Shown here piece by piece: positions 46,440 through 59,740 of a stretch of 64,000 nt of DNA. Source of the DNA: Helianthus annuus (Eukaryota; Streptophyta; Magnoliopsida; Asterales; Asteraceae). The position numbers and the translations under genes are program-made. The first letter of the stretch is position 1, and each line of letters opens with the position of its first letter. The stretch covers positions 86,549,716 through 86,613,715 of the forward strand of contig NC_035436.2 in assembly GCF_002127325.2 (NCBI RefSeq), read 5' to 3'. The notes below the pieces were generated by a model that made no database searches, was not told the origin of the DNA, and was given only the letters and a program-made list of their open reading frames with translations.

Positions 46440-48825
46440 TGTAACGCCCTGTGTTTTGTACTTTCTATTTATAGCTTGTCTTACTCGTGTTGCTAATTTT
46501 GGAAGCTTTGTATCATTGTACTCGTTCCTTCTAGTACTCGTTGTAAACTCGAGATTTTGATCATGAATGAAAACTTGCATTTCCTTGTTACATACTATAC
46601 ATACACAATAATACGATTAATCATGAGATCATTTGATACTTCTTTGTGATACTTACAAACATATGTTGAACTTGTAAATATGTGACATATACTTGTCACT
46701 TACAAACATGTTACATACTTGTACATTACACTTTTTACCTAGTTAAATCATGTTTTATTTCATATTTCACCTTGTTACAAGTTAGGGGAAACATTGTTGC
46801 ATATTATTACACAACTTAACTAACAAAATTACTCATTATAATGTTTTAAAAAAATAAAAAAATAAAGAAACATGGCAGCCCAAATTCAGCAAAATTCAGC
46901 CCCATATAGTTGGGTTTTGTGGGCTAGTTTCAAGGTGTAACCCCTTCTAAACACTTCCAAAGTCGAACCCATTGAAACCCTAATCCTTCCCCCTATAAAT
47001 ACCACTTATAACCAGCCTCCCTACCACTTTTGCAACACTAAAAACTCTCAAAACATCCTCCAAACCATAGCTGAAAGCAAAGGTTCGAGTAGATTGACAC
47101 CCCTTCACGAAAATGAGCATAACTCACTCAATTCTTATCCGATTCACTTGATTCTTTTTCCTACTTGCTTGTATAATCAAGGGGTTCGATTCCTAGACTT
47201 CTCCTTGGAGAAATCAGACCTGGAAATGCCCCGAAATAGTCCATAAACTTTCTGTTTGTTTTTATGTTCATCAAAAACTTGTTTAAATCTATGCAACTTG
47301 TGTCCAACACATCTCATACCTATGTCCTAATGCTTACAACTTATCCCATGGTTGGTTAAGCTTAAAAACAAGGTTGAGACATCTAAATCAGAGGTTAAAA
47401 CCTCATAAACTTTCTGTTTTTAATTAGGGTTTTACCCACAAGTAATGTTAAAGTGTGAAACTTGTTGAATGTGTGATGGTTGGATTAGCTTGGGCTATCC
47501 TTCATAAGAATCCACTCATTACTTGATGTTTTGCTATAGATTAGTTGTTGTTAATACCTTGATACTTGTATGTTCATGACCCTCCTTGTTGTTTATAACA
47601 ACAAGTGTAGTGGTGAACAATAGAGGTGCCTAAATGGAAGCTTGTTCTTCCTACCTCATGTATGTATTCTATGACACAAAGAGGTACCTAAATGGAGACA
47701 TTAATCTCCTACCTCATGCTTGAATCATAAGACTTGTAAACTATATAATATCTAAGTTATTCTATATGTATACATCTAAGTAACTAAGACTTGATGATGA
47801 CTTAATAGTTATTTGTTAAGTGGATGTTACATCATCTATGACCATGCCCTTGTTACGACTCTAATGGATCTTAGAATCCATGAAATCATACCAACTCTTT
47901 TGAGTTTCAATAGTGTCAAGAACAAGAGTTATGCGTACAAGATGATTATTTTCACCTATGTTACTTTCTATATATTAAAAACTCCGAATCTATAATCTTC
48001 CGTTATACGCCAAACTCACACACCTACGTTTCCTTGTGTAGAAGGACAAGGTGCTCCGAACTAATTCATCTACAAACTTGCTCTCGGAATTTCAAGTCAC
48101 CACTTGTAAACCGTGAGTATACTCGTACTTTTCCCCTTTTTACTTTTACTACTTTTGGGGTGTAACATGTTTACCTATTGAAACTTACACATGAACTTTT
48201 GTCTAAACACATGAACATTCCTATAACATGCTTGTATATGTGATGACTTGATACTTTAAATTTGGGTGATTCTTATGTGTTGAACTTATCATTAACTTCG
48301 TACGAGCCAAACCTTGACATATGTAGCGCTATAGGATTAACGACCCGCCTCTACTGAAACTTTGGTTATGTCATGAGCAAGTTGCGTTTTCTTGGTTTGA
48401 TATGTTATACACATGCCATATTTAATGTTTATCTTGAATCGCATGCTTGCTATGAGGAATTGTTCACACTTTTATCTTATGCTATGTATGTACCAAACTT
48501 GTATACTCGCCTTTGCTTTTGCATTGAATTATTTTAAACATGTTACAGGTTGATGAGGACGATGCTAAGAAAAGAAATAGCGTTGATGCCTAGATACACA
48601 TATAGACGTTAGGGTTTAATATGTTGTATCAAATTTTGTTATGTTCTCATGTCGTTTCGTTAAACTTGTTGTATTTGAATTTCTTGTAATGTTGACTATT
48701 TGAAGTTATGAAATGAAATGAAATTTGGATTTTCTAAATATTGTCACAAATAGCGTTATGATGTCTCTAGCAATCTTCACACTTCGTCTCATCCCGATGT
48801 TTCCGCCATTGGTTGGGGTGTGACA
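46440..48825 (+). repeat. 5' LTR of element G
   Basis: TGTAACGCCCTGTG to GGTTGGGGTGTGACA, 2386 bp, with TATA box TATAAATA at 46994-47001. The start TGTAACGCC differs from the TGTGACA of all other Ty3 LTRs here. About eight substitutions separate it from the 3' LTR. Confidence 0.95.
46994..47001 (+). promoter_or_regulatory. TATA box in G 5' LTR
   Basis: TATAAATA after a CCTTCCCCC stretch. The counterpart in the 3' LTR is at 54998-55005. Confidence 0.72.
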
Positions 48826-48828
48826 GAT

Positions 48829-48841
48829 TGGTATCAGAGCC
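48829..48841 (+). other. Primer binding site of element G
   Basis: TGGTATCAGAGCC three bases after the LTR, tRNA-iMet type. Confidence 0.95.
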
Positions 48842-49812
48842 ATAACTATAGGGAATTAGGAAAATTGCCATGCTTTTGCCCTAGTCTATAGTTTTAGGAA
48901 CTTTGTCTCTTATTTGTTGTTTAAAACTTTTGTACTCTACCATGCATGCTTCCTAGCTACAATTCTTGTTATTAAACTTATGCGCCTTTCCTAAGGCTAA
49001 CACGAATACACTTATGCTATTTTATACTCTTGTAACATCAACGAGACAACTTTACCAAAATAGGCGTGAAACCCACAATTTGGTAAACGACTCTCACTCT
49101 ACCTTTAATATATTTTTGCACGAAATTTCACCATTAAGCTAGGAGTGACATCCACAACTTAATGGTAATTTCCATTTCAACTCTAGTGGACCCTTGTCAA
49201 AGTGTCAAAATTTTATTTTGGCCGACAAGTACCAACCACATTTAGGGTACGAAATCGTCAAGTTAGGGGTGAAACCCGCATCTTGTCGATTAAGTCCCAT
49301 TCCTTGATTTTTATTCTCGCCAAAGTCCCGAATGTTCCAATCATTTAGAGATGTGCAGTAACCGGAAGGGTAAGATACTGTTAATCGCTTCTCGACGAGA
49401 GTATCTTACTTATAGGCCAAAGCACAATGTCTCTAAATCGAAAGGACTTTCGACCCACTTTGGAATTGTCAACGTTTCTCTACCCGAAACATTCCTATGT
49501 TTTATTGAGCCTCTCTTTTATGTATCTCAATTCATATGTGATTTTATACTTGAACGTTCATTTGTTTCGAAATGTCGTTTTAAATCATTTCGCACGTTAC
49601 CGCAATCACAAACAATAATAATCCTCGTGAACAAACTAAATTTATACCCCTTTACGCAACTTATGTGTTACTCTTGTTGAATGTATGTTGGAAACTTATG
49701 CTCTATGTGAACTTTACTTGGTACATGAACATTTACTTGCTTTTACATACACAAACCTTGTTTTCGATTAATGATCAAAGTCTCATCCTTTCCTTCTCTT
49801 TCAATCTTTTAG
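48842..49812 (+). other. Leader of element G, non-coding
   Basis: About 970 bp between PBS and gag with no long frame. It contains three loosely repeated segments of the form AGG.GTGA.A.CC.CA (near 49062, 49141 and 49266). It ends in a pyrimidine-rich stretch and TTTTAG directly abutting the gag ATG, which resembles a 3' splice site; I could not identify a unique matching donor. Confidence 0.6.
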
Positions 49813-52800
49813 ATGTCGTCTAGTTCCTCCAAGAGACTCAAGTCTAAGAAGGGTTCGACTTCCTCCGCCATGTCTCAAAAAGATTGCATGAAATTCATGG
49901 CCAAACAATTTGCTAAAGTCCTACCCGACATCGTTAGCAAGATTCAAGCCGATTCACCGCATGGCTCCGTTGACTCAAAGGCAGACAAACCCAAATCGAC
50001 CTTCCAATTTAAGCACTTCATGGCTTGTAAACCCTTAGAATTTACTGGCAAGAATGGCGCTACCGCCATGATGAACTGGTTTGATGCCATCGAGCTTACC
50101 TTCTTGCAAAGTGGTTGCCCTGACGAACTAAGAACCTTGAATGCAACTGGGGTGTTTCGTGAAAAGGCACTCGAGTGGTGGACGACTGAACGCAACAAAA
50201 GGGGAAACGAGGTTGCACATGCTATGCCTTGGGACGATCTCAAACAGCTTATGAAAGACCACTTCTGTCCTCCTCATGAACTTCAAAAATTGGAGAACGA
50301 ATTTTGGAACCTTACTCAGAAGGGGAGTGACATGGATGGCCTGATTACGCGCTTTAAACAACTCAGTGTTCTCTGTCCTGGACAAGTTGAAACCGTACCC
50401 AAAACCATAGCCAAATTCGTCCGTTGTGTTGCACCTTCCCTGACAAACCATCTTGCCTCTGCCAATCCCCAAACCATTGAAGATGCTTTTCGTATAGCCA
50501 CCGAACTTAACAACAACTGCGTTCTTCATGGAACCTATGATAAGGTTTCAACAAAGAATGCACACCAAGCTAATGTTGACTCTTCTGATGAGCCCAAACC
50601 CTCCCAACAGTCTAAGAGGAACCAAGGCAAGAAGCGGAAGGCTTCAAGCCAAAACTGTGCGGTCGTCACTCCGCCAAACCCACAACCTCTACAAACTGTG
50701 CCTGCTTTTACCAACAATGAAACTCCACGCAAGGTGTATACTGGAACGCACCCAAAGTGTGACAAGTGCCGATATCATCACCCTCTAAACACTCAATGTC
50801 GGAAGTGCGACAGGTGTGGCCGAGGTGGGCATACCGCCCCATTCTGCCGCTACACCACTCATGTCAACCAAAACCAAGCTCTCTTAGCTCCAACCCAAGT
50901 CGCTCCTGTGCGAGCATGTTTCACGTGTGGTGATACCAACCATATGGCCAATGTGTGTCCTCAACGATATCAACCACAACAGCCTCGACAGCATCTACCA
51001 CAGCCACAACCCCAGCAGCAACAACAACAGGTTCAAGAACCCGCTAGGGGTCGAGCTTTCCTCCTCACCACAGCTCAGGCTCAAAACGCAAACGACGTCA
51101 TTACTGGTACGTTTCTCGTTAACCATGTCTATGCTTCATGCTTATTTGATACTGGCGCCGATAAAAGTTTTGTGTCGTTAGAATTCGAGTCCTTGCTCCA
51201 GTGTAAACGCTCTAAGTTGCCAAAATTTTTCGCTGTCGAAGTCGCTAATGGTAAAACCGTCACTGTCAATTCCGTTCTCTCCAATTGTTCCTTGATTCTC
51301 AACGATCATACGTTTTCGATCAACCTTATACCTATGCAAATGGGTACCTTTGACATCATAGTAGGCATGGACTGGCTTAGGCAAGTTCGTGCTGAAGTTG
51401 TTTGTTCTGAAAAGTTTATCCGCCTTCCTCTTCCAAACGGTGATTCTCTACACGTCTATGGTGAAAAGCCTTCTCAAGGCCTTAAGCTTATGTCGTGTAT
51501 CAAAGCAAACAAATGCTTACGCAAGGGTACCTTCGCCTTTCTCGCCCACATCGTGGAAAAGAAGGACAAAGGCCCAAGCATAAGCGACATTCCTGTTGTA
51601 CGCGATTTTCTGGATGTATTCCCCGACGATCTTCCTGGTCCGCCTCCTGCTCGTTCTATCGATTTTCGCATCGATTTAGTGCCTGGTGCTACGCCTGTCG
51701 CTAAGTCCCCCTATCGTTTAGCACCCTCTGAGATGCAAGAGCTCTCGAGTCAACTTCAACAGCTTCTTGACAAAGGCTTTATACGCCCTAGTACTTCTCC
51801 TTGGGGCGCTCCCGTTTTGTTTGTCAAAAAGAAAGATGGATCATTTCGTATGTGTATCGACTATCGTGAGCTCAACAAGCTTACTATCAAAAACCGATAC
51901 CCTCTTCCTCGCATTGATGACCTCTTCGACCAATTGCAAGGCGCGACCTGCTTTTCAAAGATCGATCTTCGTTCTGGGTATCATCAACTTCGAGTACTCG
52001 AAGAAGATGTACCTAAAACCGCTTTCCGTACACGTTATGGTCATTATGAGTTCGTGGTCATGCCCTTTGGTTTGACCAACGCACCTGCTGTCTTCATGGA
52101 TTTAATGAACCGCGTGTGCAAAGCATACTTAGACCGTTTTGTGATCGTCTTCATCGACGATATCCTCATCTATTCCAAGACGCAAGAAGAGCATAAGCGA
52201 CACTTGCATCTTATCCTTGAACTCCTCCGTGCTGAACGTCTATACGCCAAATTCTCCAAGTGTGAATTTTGGCTAAAAGAGGTTCAATTCCTTGGTCATA
52301 CTGTCAACGAACTTGGAATTCACGTTGATCCCGCAAAAATCGAAGCTGTGAAAAATTGGATCGCACCTAAATCTCCGTCTGATGTTCGCTCGTTTCTTGG
52401 TCTTGCTGGTTACTATCGTCGTTTCATCTCCAACTTTTCAAAAATCGCTGTTCCTTTGACCTCCTTGACTCAAAAAGAGAGACCTTTTGTTTGGGGTCCC
52501 GAACAAGAGGAATCTTTTCAAACGCTCAAGGACATGCTTTGCAATGCTCCTATCCTAACGCTTCCTGATGGTAACGATGATTTTGTCGTGTATTGCGACG
52601 CTTCAAACCTTGGCCTTGGTTGCGTCCTTATGCAACGTGACAAGGTTATCGCTTACGCATCGAGACAACTCAAAATTCATGAGAAAAACTATACTACCCA
52701 CGACCTTGAACTTGGTGCAGTCGTTTTTGCATTGAAGATTTGGCGACACTACCTCTATGGTACTAAATGTGTGGTCTTCACCGACCATAAGAGCCTTCAA

Positions 52801-54409
52801 CACATCTTCAACCAAAAAGAACTGAATATGCGTCAACGTCGTTGGGTGGAATTGTTAAACGACTACGATTGCGAAATCAAATACCACCCAGGTAAAGCGA
52901 ATGTAGTAGCCGACGCTCTTAGTCGCAAAACTCATGTCAAAAGTATTCGTTGTTTCCAACTCGTCCACGATCTTCAAAATCGTATACGCAACGCTCAGTA
53001 TACATCCGTTAATGAGGGTAACCTCTACAACGAGATGCAATGTGGAGCTGAAAATAGTCTCGTGTCCAAATCTGATGGCATTTTATACTATCTCAATCGT
53101 ATCTGGATTCCCGACCGTGATGATCTTCGCAAATTCCTGATGAAGGAGGCCCATAACACGAAGTATTCTATTCACCCTGGTGCCGACAAGATGTACCATG
53201 ATATGCGTACATCCTATTGGTGGCCTAGAATGAAGAAGGATATAGCCACTTTCGTCTCAAAATGTCTCACATGTTCCAAAGTGAAAGCTGAACATCAACG
53301 TCCCTCTGGCTTACTCAAACAACCCAGGATTCCTATCTGGAAATGGGAGAGCATTGCCATGGATTTTATCACTAAGCTTCCTCGCACTACTGCTGGTCAT
53401 GACAGCATTTGGGTAATCGTTGATCGATTGACCAAGTCAGCTCACTTCCTCCCTATTCGTGAAGATTTCAAAGTCGAGAAATTGGCTAAGGTCTACATGA
53501 AGGAGATAATCTGTCGTCATGGTATTCCCATCGACATCATTTCTGATCGTGATGCTCGTTTTACGTCTCGTCTCTGGCAAACTTTTCAATCTGCTATGGG
53601 TACTAAACTCAACCTTAGCACTGCCTTCCATCCTCAGACTGACGGTCAAACCGAGCGTACCATCCAAACCTTAGAGGATATGCTTCGTTCATGCGTAATA
53701 GATTTTGGTGGCAACTGGGATTCACACTTGCCCTTGGTCGAATTCTCGTACAATAACAGTTATCACGCGAATATTCAAATGGCACCTTTCGAAGCATTGT
53801 ATGGCCGTAAGTGCCGTTCGCCTATTTGTTGGCACGAGATTGGTCAAGCTCAACTCACCGGTCCCGAGCTTATACAAGAGACGACGGACAAGATTTTACA
53901 GGTTCGAGACAACCTATTGAAAGCCAGGAACCGACAAAAGAGTTACGCTGACAAAGGACGCAAACCTATGGAATTCGAGACAGGTGACTTCGTGCTTCTC
54001 AAGGTATCCCCTTGGAAGGGCGTGGTTCGATTTGGCAAGAAAGGGAAACTCGCACCTCGCTACGTTGGTCCTTTCAAAAATTCTCGAGAGGATTGGCGAG
54101 GTTGCGTATAGACTGGACCTGCCCGAAGAGCTCAGCAATGTACACCCTGTCTTCCACGTGTCCAACTTAAAGAAATGTCTAGCTGACGAAGGACTCCACG
54201 TTCCTCTCGAAGACTTGCAAGTCAACGAAACACTTCACTTTGTAGAAAAACCGGTCGAAATCATGGACCAAGGAACCAAGCAATTGAGGCGCAGTCGAAT
54301 TCCTATTGTCAAAGTTCGATGGGAAGGAAAACGTGGCGCTGAATTTACTTGGGAGCTCGAAAGCGAAATGAAATCGAATTATCCTCATCTTTTCCCTGAG
54401 TCTTCCTAA
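49813..54409 (+). pseudogene. gag-pol of Ty3 element G, one late frameshift
   Basis: Open for 1432 codons from [14 protein letters not shown]. Gag core begins near residue 65 ([12 protein letters not shown], no intron), zinc knuckles [14 protein letters not shown] and [14 protein letters not shown], Gln-rich linker, protease [13 protein letters not shown] (about residue 442), [15 protein letters not shown] and [10 protein letters not shown] (about 779), RNase H VVYCDAS (about 925), integrase zinc finger [10 protein letters not shown]...CLTCSKVK (about 1114-1155), DDE core ([25 protein letters not shown]). A single A inserted in a run at about 54078 shifts the frame; the C-terminal part including the chromodomain-like tail (IVKVRWEGKRGAEFTWE) continues in another frame to 54409. 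All catalytic residues lie before the lesion, so a truncated but enzymatic polyprotein is possible. Confidence 0.95.
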
Positions 54410-54443
54410 ATTTCGGGACGAAATTTCCTAAAGGAGGGGAGAC

Positions 54444-56829
54444 TGTAACGCCCTGTGTTTTGTACTTTCTATTTATAGCTTGTCTTACTCGTGTTGCTAA
54501 TTTTGGAAGCTTTGTATCATTGTACTCGTTCCTTCTAGTACTCGTTGTAAACTCGAGATTTTGATCATGAATGAAAACTTGCATTTCCTTGTTACATACT
54601 ATACATACACCATAATACGATTAATCATGAGATCATTTGATACTTCTTTGTGATACTTACAAACATATGTTGAACTTGTAAATATGTGACATATACTTGT
54701 CACTTACAAACATGTTACATACTTGTACATTACACTTTTTACCTAGTTAAATCATGTTTTATTTCATATTTCACCTTGTTACAAGTTAGGGGAAACATTG
54801 TTGCATATTATTACACAACTTAACTAACAAAATTACTCATTATAATGTTTTAAAAAAATAAAAAAATAAAGAAACATGGCAGCCCAAATTCAGCAAAATT
54901 CAGCCCCATATAGTTGGGTTTTGTGGGCTAGTTTCAAGGTGTAACCCCTTCTAAACACTTCCAAAGCCGAACCCATTGAAACCCTAATCCTTCCCCCTAT
55001 AAATACCACTTATAACCAGCCTCCCTACCACTTTTGCAACACTAAAAACTCTCAAAACATCCTCCAAACCGTAGCTGAAAGCAAAGGTTCGAGTAGATTG
55101 ACACCCCTTCACGAAAATGAGCATAACTCACTCAATTCTTATCCGATTCACTCGATTCTTTTTCCTACTTGCTTGTATAATCAAGGGGTTCGATTCCTAG
55201 ACTTCTCCTTGGAGAAATCAGACCTGGAAATGCCCCGAAATAGTCCATAAACTTTCTGTTTGTTTTTATGTTCATCAAAAACTTGTTTAAATCTATGCAA
55301 CTTGTGTCCAACACATCTCATACCTATGTCCTAATGCTTACAACTTATCCCATGGTTGGTTAAGCTTAAAAACAAGGTTGAGACATCTAAATCAGAGGTT
55401 AAAACCTCATAAACTTTCTGTTTTTAATTAGGGTTTTACCCACAAGTAATGTTAAAGTGTGAAACTTGTTGAATGTGTGATGGTTGGATTAGCTTGGGCT
55501 ATCCTTCATAAGAATCCACTCATTACTTGATGTTTTTCTATGGATTAGTTGTTGTTAATACCTTGATACTTGTATGTTCATGACCCTCCTTGTTGTTTAT
55601 AACAACAAGTGTAGTGGTGAACAATAGAGGTGCCTAAATGGAAGCTTGTTCTTCCTACCTCATGTATGTATTCTATGACACAAAGAGGTACCTAAATGGA
55701 GACATTAATCTCCTACCTCATGCTTGAATCATAAGACTTGTAAACTATATAATATCTAAGTTATTCTATATGTATACATCTAAGTAACTAAGACTTGATG
55801 ATGACTTAATAGTTATTTGTTAAGTGGACGTTACATCATCTATGACCATGCCCTTGTTACGACTCTAATGGATCTTAGAATCCATGAAATCATACCAACT
55901 CTTTTGAGTTTCAATAGTGTCAAGAACAAGAGTTATGCGTACAAGATGATTATTTTCACCTATGTTACTTTCTATATATTAAAAACTCCGAATCTATAAT
56001 CTTCCGTTATACGCCAAACTCACACACCTACGTTTCCTTGTGTAGAAGGACAAGGTGCTCCGAACTAATTCATCTACAAACTTGCTCTCGGAATTTCAAG
56101 TCACCACTTGTAAACCGTGAGTATACTCGTACTTTTCCCCTTTTTACTTTTACTACTTTTGGGGTGTAACATGTTTACCTATTGAAACTTACACATGAAC
56201 TTTTGTCTAAACACATGAACATTCCTATAACATGCTTGTATATGTGATGACTTGATACTTTAAATTTGGGTGATTCTTATGTGTTGAACTTATCATTAAC
56301 TTCGTACGAGCCAAACCTTGACATATGTAGCGCTATAGGATTAACGACCCGCCTCTACTGAAACTTTGGTTATGTCATGAGCAAGTTGCGTTTTCTTGGT
56401 TTGATATGTTATACACATGCCATATTTAATGTTTATCTTGAATCGCATGCTTGCTATGAGGAATTGTTCACACTTTTATCTTATGCTATGTATGTACCAA
56501 ACTTGTATACTCGCCTTTGCTTTTGCATTGAATTATTTTAAACATGTTACAGGTTGATGAGGACGATGCTAAGAAAAGAAATAGCGTTGATGCCTAGATA
56601 CACATATAGACGTTAGGGTTTAATATGTTGTATCAAATTTTGTTATGTTATCATGTCGTTTCGTTAAACTTGTTGTATTTGAATTTCTTGTAATGTTGAC
56701 TATTTGAAGTTATGAAATGAAATGAAATTTGGATTTTCTAAATATTGTCACAAATAGCGTTATGATGTCTCTAGCAATCTTCACACTTCGTCTCATCCCG
56801 ATGTTTCCGCCATTGGTTGGGGTGTGACA
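54444..56829 (+). repeat. 3' LTR of element G
   Basis: 2386 bp, the same length as the 5' LTR. It is preceded by the hairpin 54408-54426 and tract AAAGGAGGGGAGAC (54430-54443). Confidence 0.95.
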
Positions 56830-56834
56830 GTCGG

Positions 56835-57345
56835 CTTGTTACATCTAGAGGTTGCAGCACAATAAATCATTTAATGTGACGACCTATGTGAAGCATTAAT
56901 TGAATTGTCGGACATTAGTAATTGCATGTGAAATAATGGGAGTGTCGGTGTCCATGTGCTAAATATCAAACGGCCCAATCACTAAACAAGTGTATTGAAA
57001 ACTGTTATTGGCCCAATCATATTTTGTTAAGTGATACAATTATCGGCGCAACCACATTTGAACATTAAGATTAAGTTGTCAGCATTAGTGGTTATGTTCG
57101 GCCCAATGAGTTTTTGTCTAGTGTAAGTGGTTGTCGGCCTACATGAATGTGTTCAGCCCACTTTAAATCGGTCCTATCATATTCATTGTAACTTAAGGAT
57201 TGTAAAATTGTCTTGTAGTGCTATTAAACGAAGTGTGCTTCATTATTTCTGTGTTTGCAGGTGATTCAAGGTGATTTACAAGGTGCAATTTTGTGGGCTT
57301 TGAGCGAAAACAATTTTTGAACCAAGACATTTAACAAAAGAATTT
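56835..57345 (+). other. Leader of element F after G, non-coding
   Basis: No reading frame. Several CGGCCCAATCA-like segments recur (near 56973, 57008 and 57099). A pyrimidine-rich TTATTTCTGTGTTTGCAG followed by GT near 57260 resembles a 3' splice site upstream of the gag-like ATG. Confidence 0.5.
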
Positions 57346-59740
57346 GTGGTAAAAATGTTTGACGAACAGGAAAATATTAAACTTGAAAGATCAAACAATT
57401 GGTATAGTGGTTGTTATCTTGAGTCAAAGGAGGTTGTGGTTGAAAGATTTAAATATTTTATGCGTACGAAACATGAGAAGTTTAATGATATGGAAAAGCG
57501 ATATGATGATTTACTTAAAGGTTTGAGAATGTATTACTTAACGATATCAGACGCTGAACAGATATCTAAGTTTTGCAGATGCATTACCTTTGGAGTGGGA
57601 TGAATTTTTGGGTAGACTGAAAAAGGATTCTAGGTTCTCAAAATTTAATCCATATGATTTCTTCAGAGAGCTTAGAAGACACAATGATGACATTGTAGAG
57701 AAAAAGAAAGATTTAATAAAAGAATTACAAGAGGTTTTTGAATACTTGAGTTTAGATGTGATTCTTGAAATAATGAAAAGAATTAGAAAAGGTCTAAGCG
57801 CAAGAGATAGATTGAAATATGATTTAAAGAGAGGTTGTTTTTTGGATGAAAATTTGAATCCTGCTGATTTGGTTGAAATTCTTCTTGCAGGAACATACAA
57901 GAAGGAAACGGAGATGTGCTCGAAATGCGAAAAATCAGAAGCAGACAATGTGAAACTCTTGAAGGAGGTGGAGAGTTTGACATTGGAAAACAAAACTTTG
58001 AAGATTGAGAAGAAAGCTGATGATGAACAAATTCTAGAGTTGCGCTTGAACTGTGAAAAACTGAAATCTGAAAATGACAAATTTTTGAAGAATATTGAGA
58101 GTTTGTCATTAGAAAACAAAGATTTTGAAAAAATTAAAAGTGAAAATAAAGATGTTTCTTGGATAAAGCTGGAAAACAAAGTTTTGAAAGAAAAAGAAAC
58201 AGAATTTCAAAATCAAATAAAAATTTTAGAAAATGAAAAGGCAATCAATTCTCATCTTGAGAAAATCTCTCAGCTTAAAAAAGAAGCTGAGAATTCAAGG
58301 AACAAAATTGAAGAACTTGAAAAGAAATTGAAAGGCTTTGTGACTTCATCATCATTACCAGATCTTGTATGTCCAAAACTAATCAATTCTGTTCCAATAA
58401 GTGACAATGTCACAAATTTTGACAAAGTCAAAATTGAGGATTGTGATGATAAAACTGATGATGAAAATGAGAAAAATGAGAAAAGAAAAATATTTTTAGA
58501 ATTAAAAGAAAAATTCAAAAATACTGTTTTACATTTTACTGAAATAGGTGAATGCTTAAAGCAAAAACCTGTTAAGAAGAGTGTAGAACAGAAACAAAAA
58601 GTTAAAAATTTGAAAAATTTTAAAAATGAAAATAAAAGCTCATCAGTTCAGTCATCCAATCATTATGAAAAACCACAAAAATTTAAAAATCAAAACTCAC
58701 AAATAGTTGGTAATCAGTGGTGCAGGTTTGACCACAGTGCTCAAAAGCCAAATCCAGCTTACAGGAGAAGATGGGATGTAGATTCTTCAAGGACAAATCA
58801 TTACAATGATAGAAAACAGAGAAATGGTGATTACCACAAGGCAACTCAATGCTATGATCTAAGCGTGTGGTATGAAAATGGTGTACGATATGAAAGTGAG
58901 AAGAGGTACGATAACAGGGTGTGCTACACTTGTGGTGTTCGAGGACACATTGCTGTTAACTGCCAAAGTCAGTGGTTTGAGACAAGAAGATGCTTTGAAT
59001 GCCAAATCAAAGGTCATATTGCCAGATATTGCCCAATGAGATCAAAGGAAAGATCGAGGGCTAAATCTCAGAAAATGGAAAAGAAATCAGTCAATGTCAA
59101 GCCCAAAGAATAGAAAGTGGTAGAAAAGAAAGTAAAGCTTTCACAAGGGTAGAAAGACAAACTGAGGAAGAAAAGGAAGAAGGCGAGAGAGTATCTGGAA
59201 AGGATTTTGTCCTCGGATACAACTGGTAATCTGAGAAAAAGTTCTGATGAATTGCTTTCCTCAACTAAAAAGGCAAGCAAAACGAATTCATCAGATGCAA
59301 ATCTGAGGACAAAAGAGAAGATAAAGAAAGAAAAATTAACTAAGCAAAATGATAAACAATCAAAGAAAGTTAATTTTTCAGAAAAAATCGTTATCAAGGT
59401 TTTCGAGTATAACAGAGACCGTGAAACATTATTCATTTCACAGGCTAATAAGTTTGGAAAACCTAGATCTAGTAAGAATTGGGTACCAATGAAGGTTGGC
59501 GATGAATTTGTTTCTAAGAAAACAAAAGAATCATCTTCTGGCAAGGAATTTGTTTCTTCGGAAACAAAGGAGCCACGTGTTGGCGATGAATCTGGCTCAT
59601 CAAAGTCAGACAAGCCACGTTTAGGCAATGAATCTGACTCGAAAAAGTCAGAAGAGCCACAAATTGAGGTGAAAAGTGGTGAATCTGAATTGTCAAAATC
59701 ACCCAAGGCTGGTGAGGCTTGGGTAGATCTTTTCAAATGA
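57346..59740 (+). pseudogene. Gag-like coiled-coil and double zinc-knuckle protein of element F
   Basis: Starts MVKMFDEQENIKL. After about 75 codons one extra T near 57571-57574 shifts the frame, which continues as ADALPLEWDEFLGRL and is open to TAG 59111-59113. The same frame, after a second TAG at 59150-59152, continues to 59740; both stops look like point mutations of a single ORF of about 800 codons. The N-terminal part is helical and charged and includes CSKCEKSEADNVKLL; then comes a long coiled coil (LENKTLKIEKKADDEQILEL...). Next are two CCHC knuckles (CYTCGVRGHIAVNC and CFECQIKGHIARYC), a Lys-rich stretch, and a Ser/Glu repeat with SSETKEPRVGDES-like units. No protease, integrase or RT follows. 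This resembles a Sirevirus-type gag; the family call is inference. Confidence 0.8.

Larger units (their letters stand above)
46231..56829 (+). mobile_element. Ty3/gypsy element G, nearly intact, with an extra pol tail at its left end
   Basis: G sits in the leader of F: 5' LTR 46440-48825, PBS 48829-48841, gag-pol 49813-54409, 3' LTR 54444-56829. Left of the 5' LTR there is a further copy of about 195 bp of its own pol end plus the polypurine tract (46246-46439), identical by eye to 54250-54443. GTCGG occurs at 46226-46230 and immediately after the 3' LTR (56830-56834), a possible target duplication, but 15 bases of unmatched sequence separate it from the pol tail on the left. The exact left boundary is therefore uncertain by about 15 bp. 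Confidence 0.9.

Noticed and set aside
47813..47995. Small ORF repeated in both G LTRs (again at 55817-55999)
   Set aside because: It is present twice only because the LTR is; there is no domain, and one strand has the same length by chance.
54060..54120. Possible recoding signal at the G frameshift
   Set aside because: An extra A in an A run within the integrase C-terminal region, where related elements are continuous; simple insertion is more likely.
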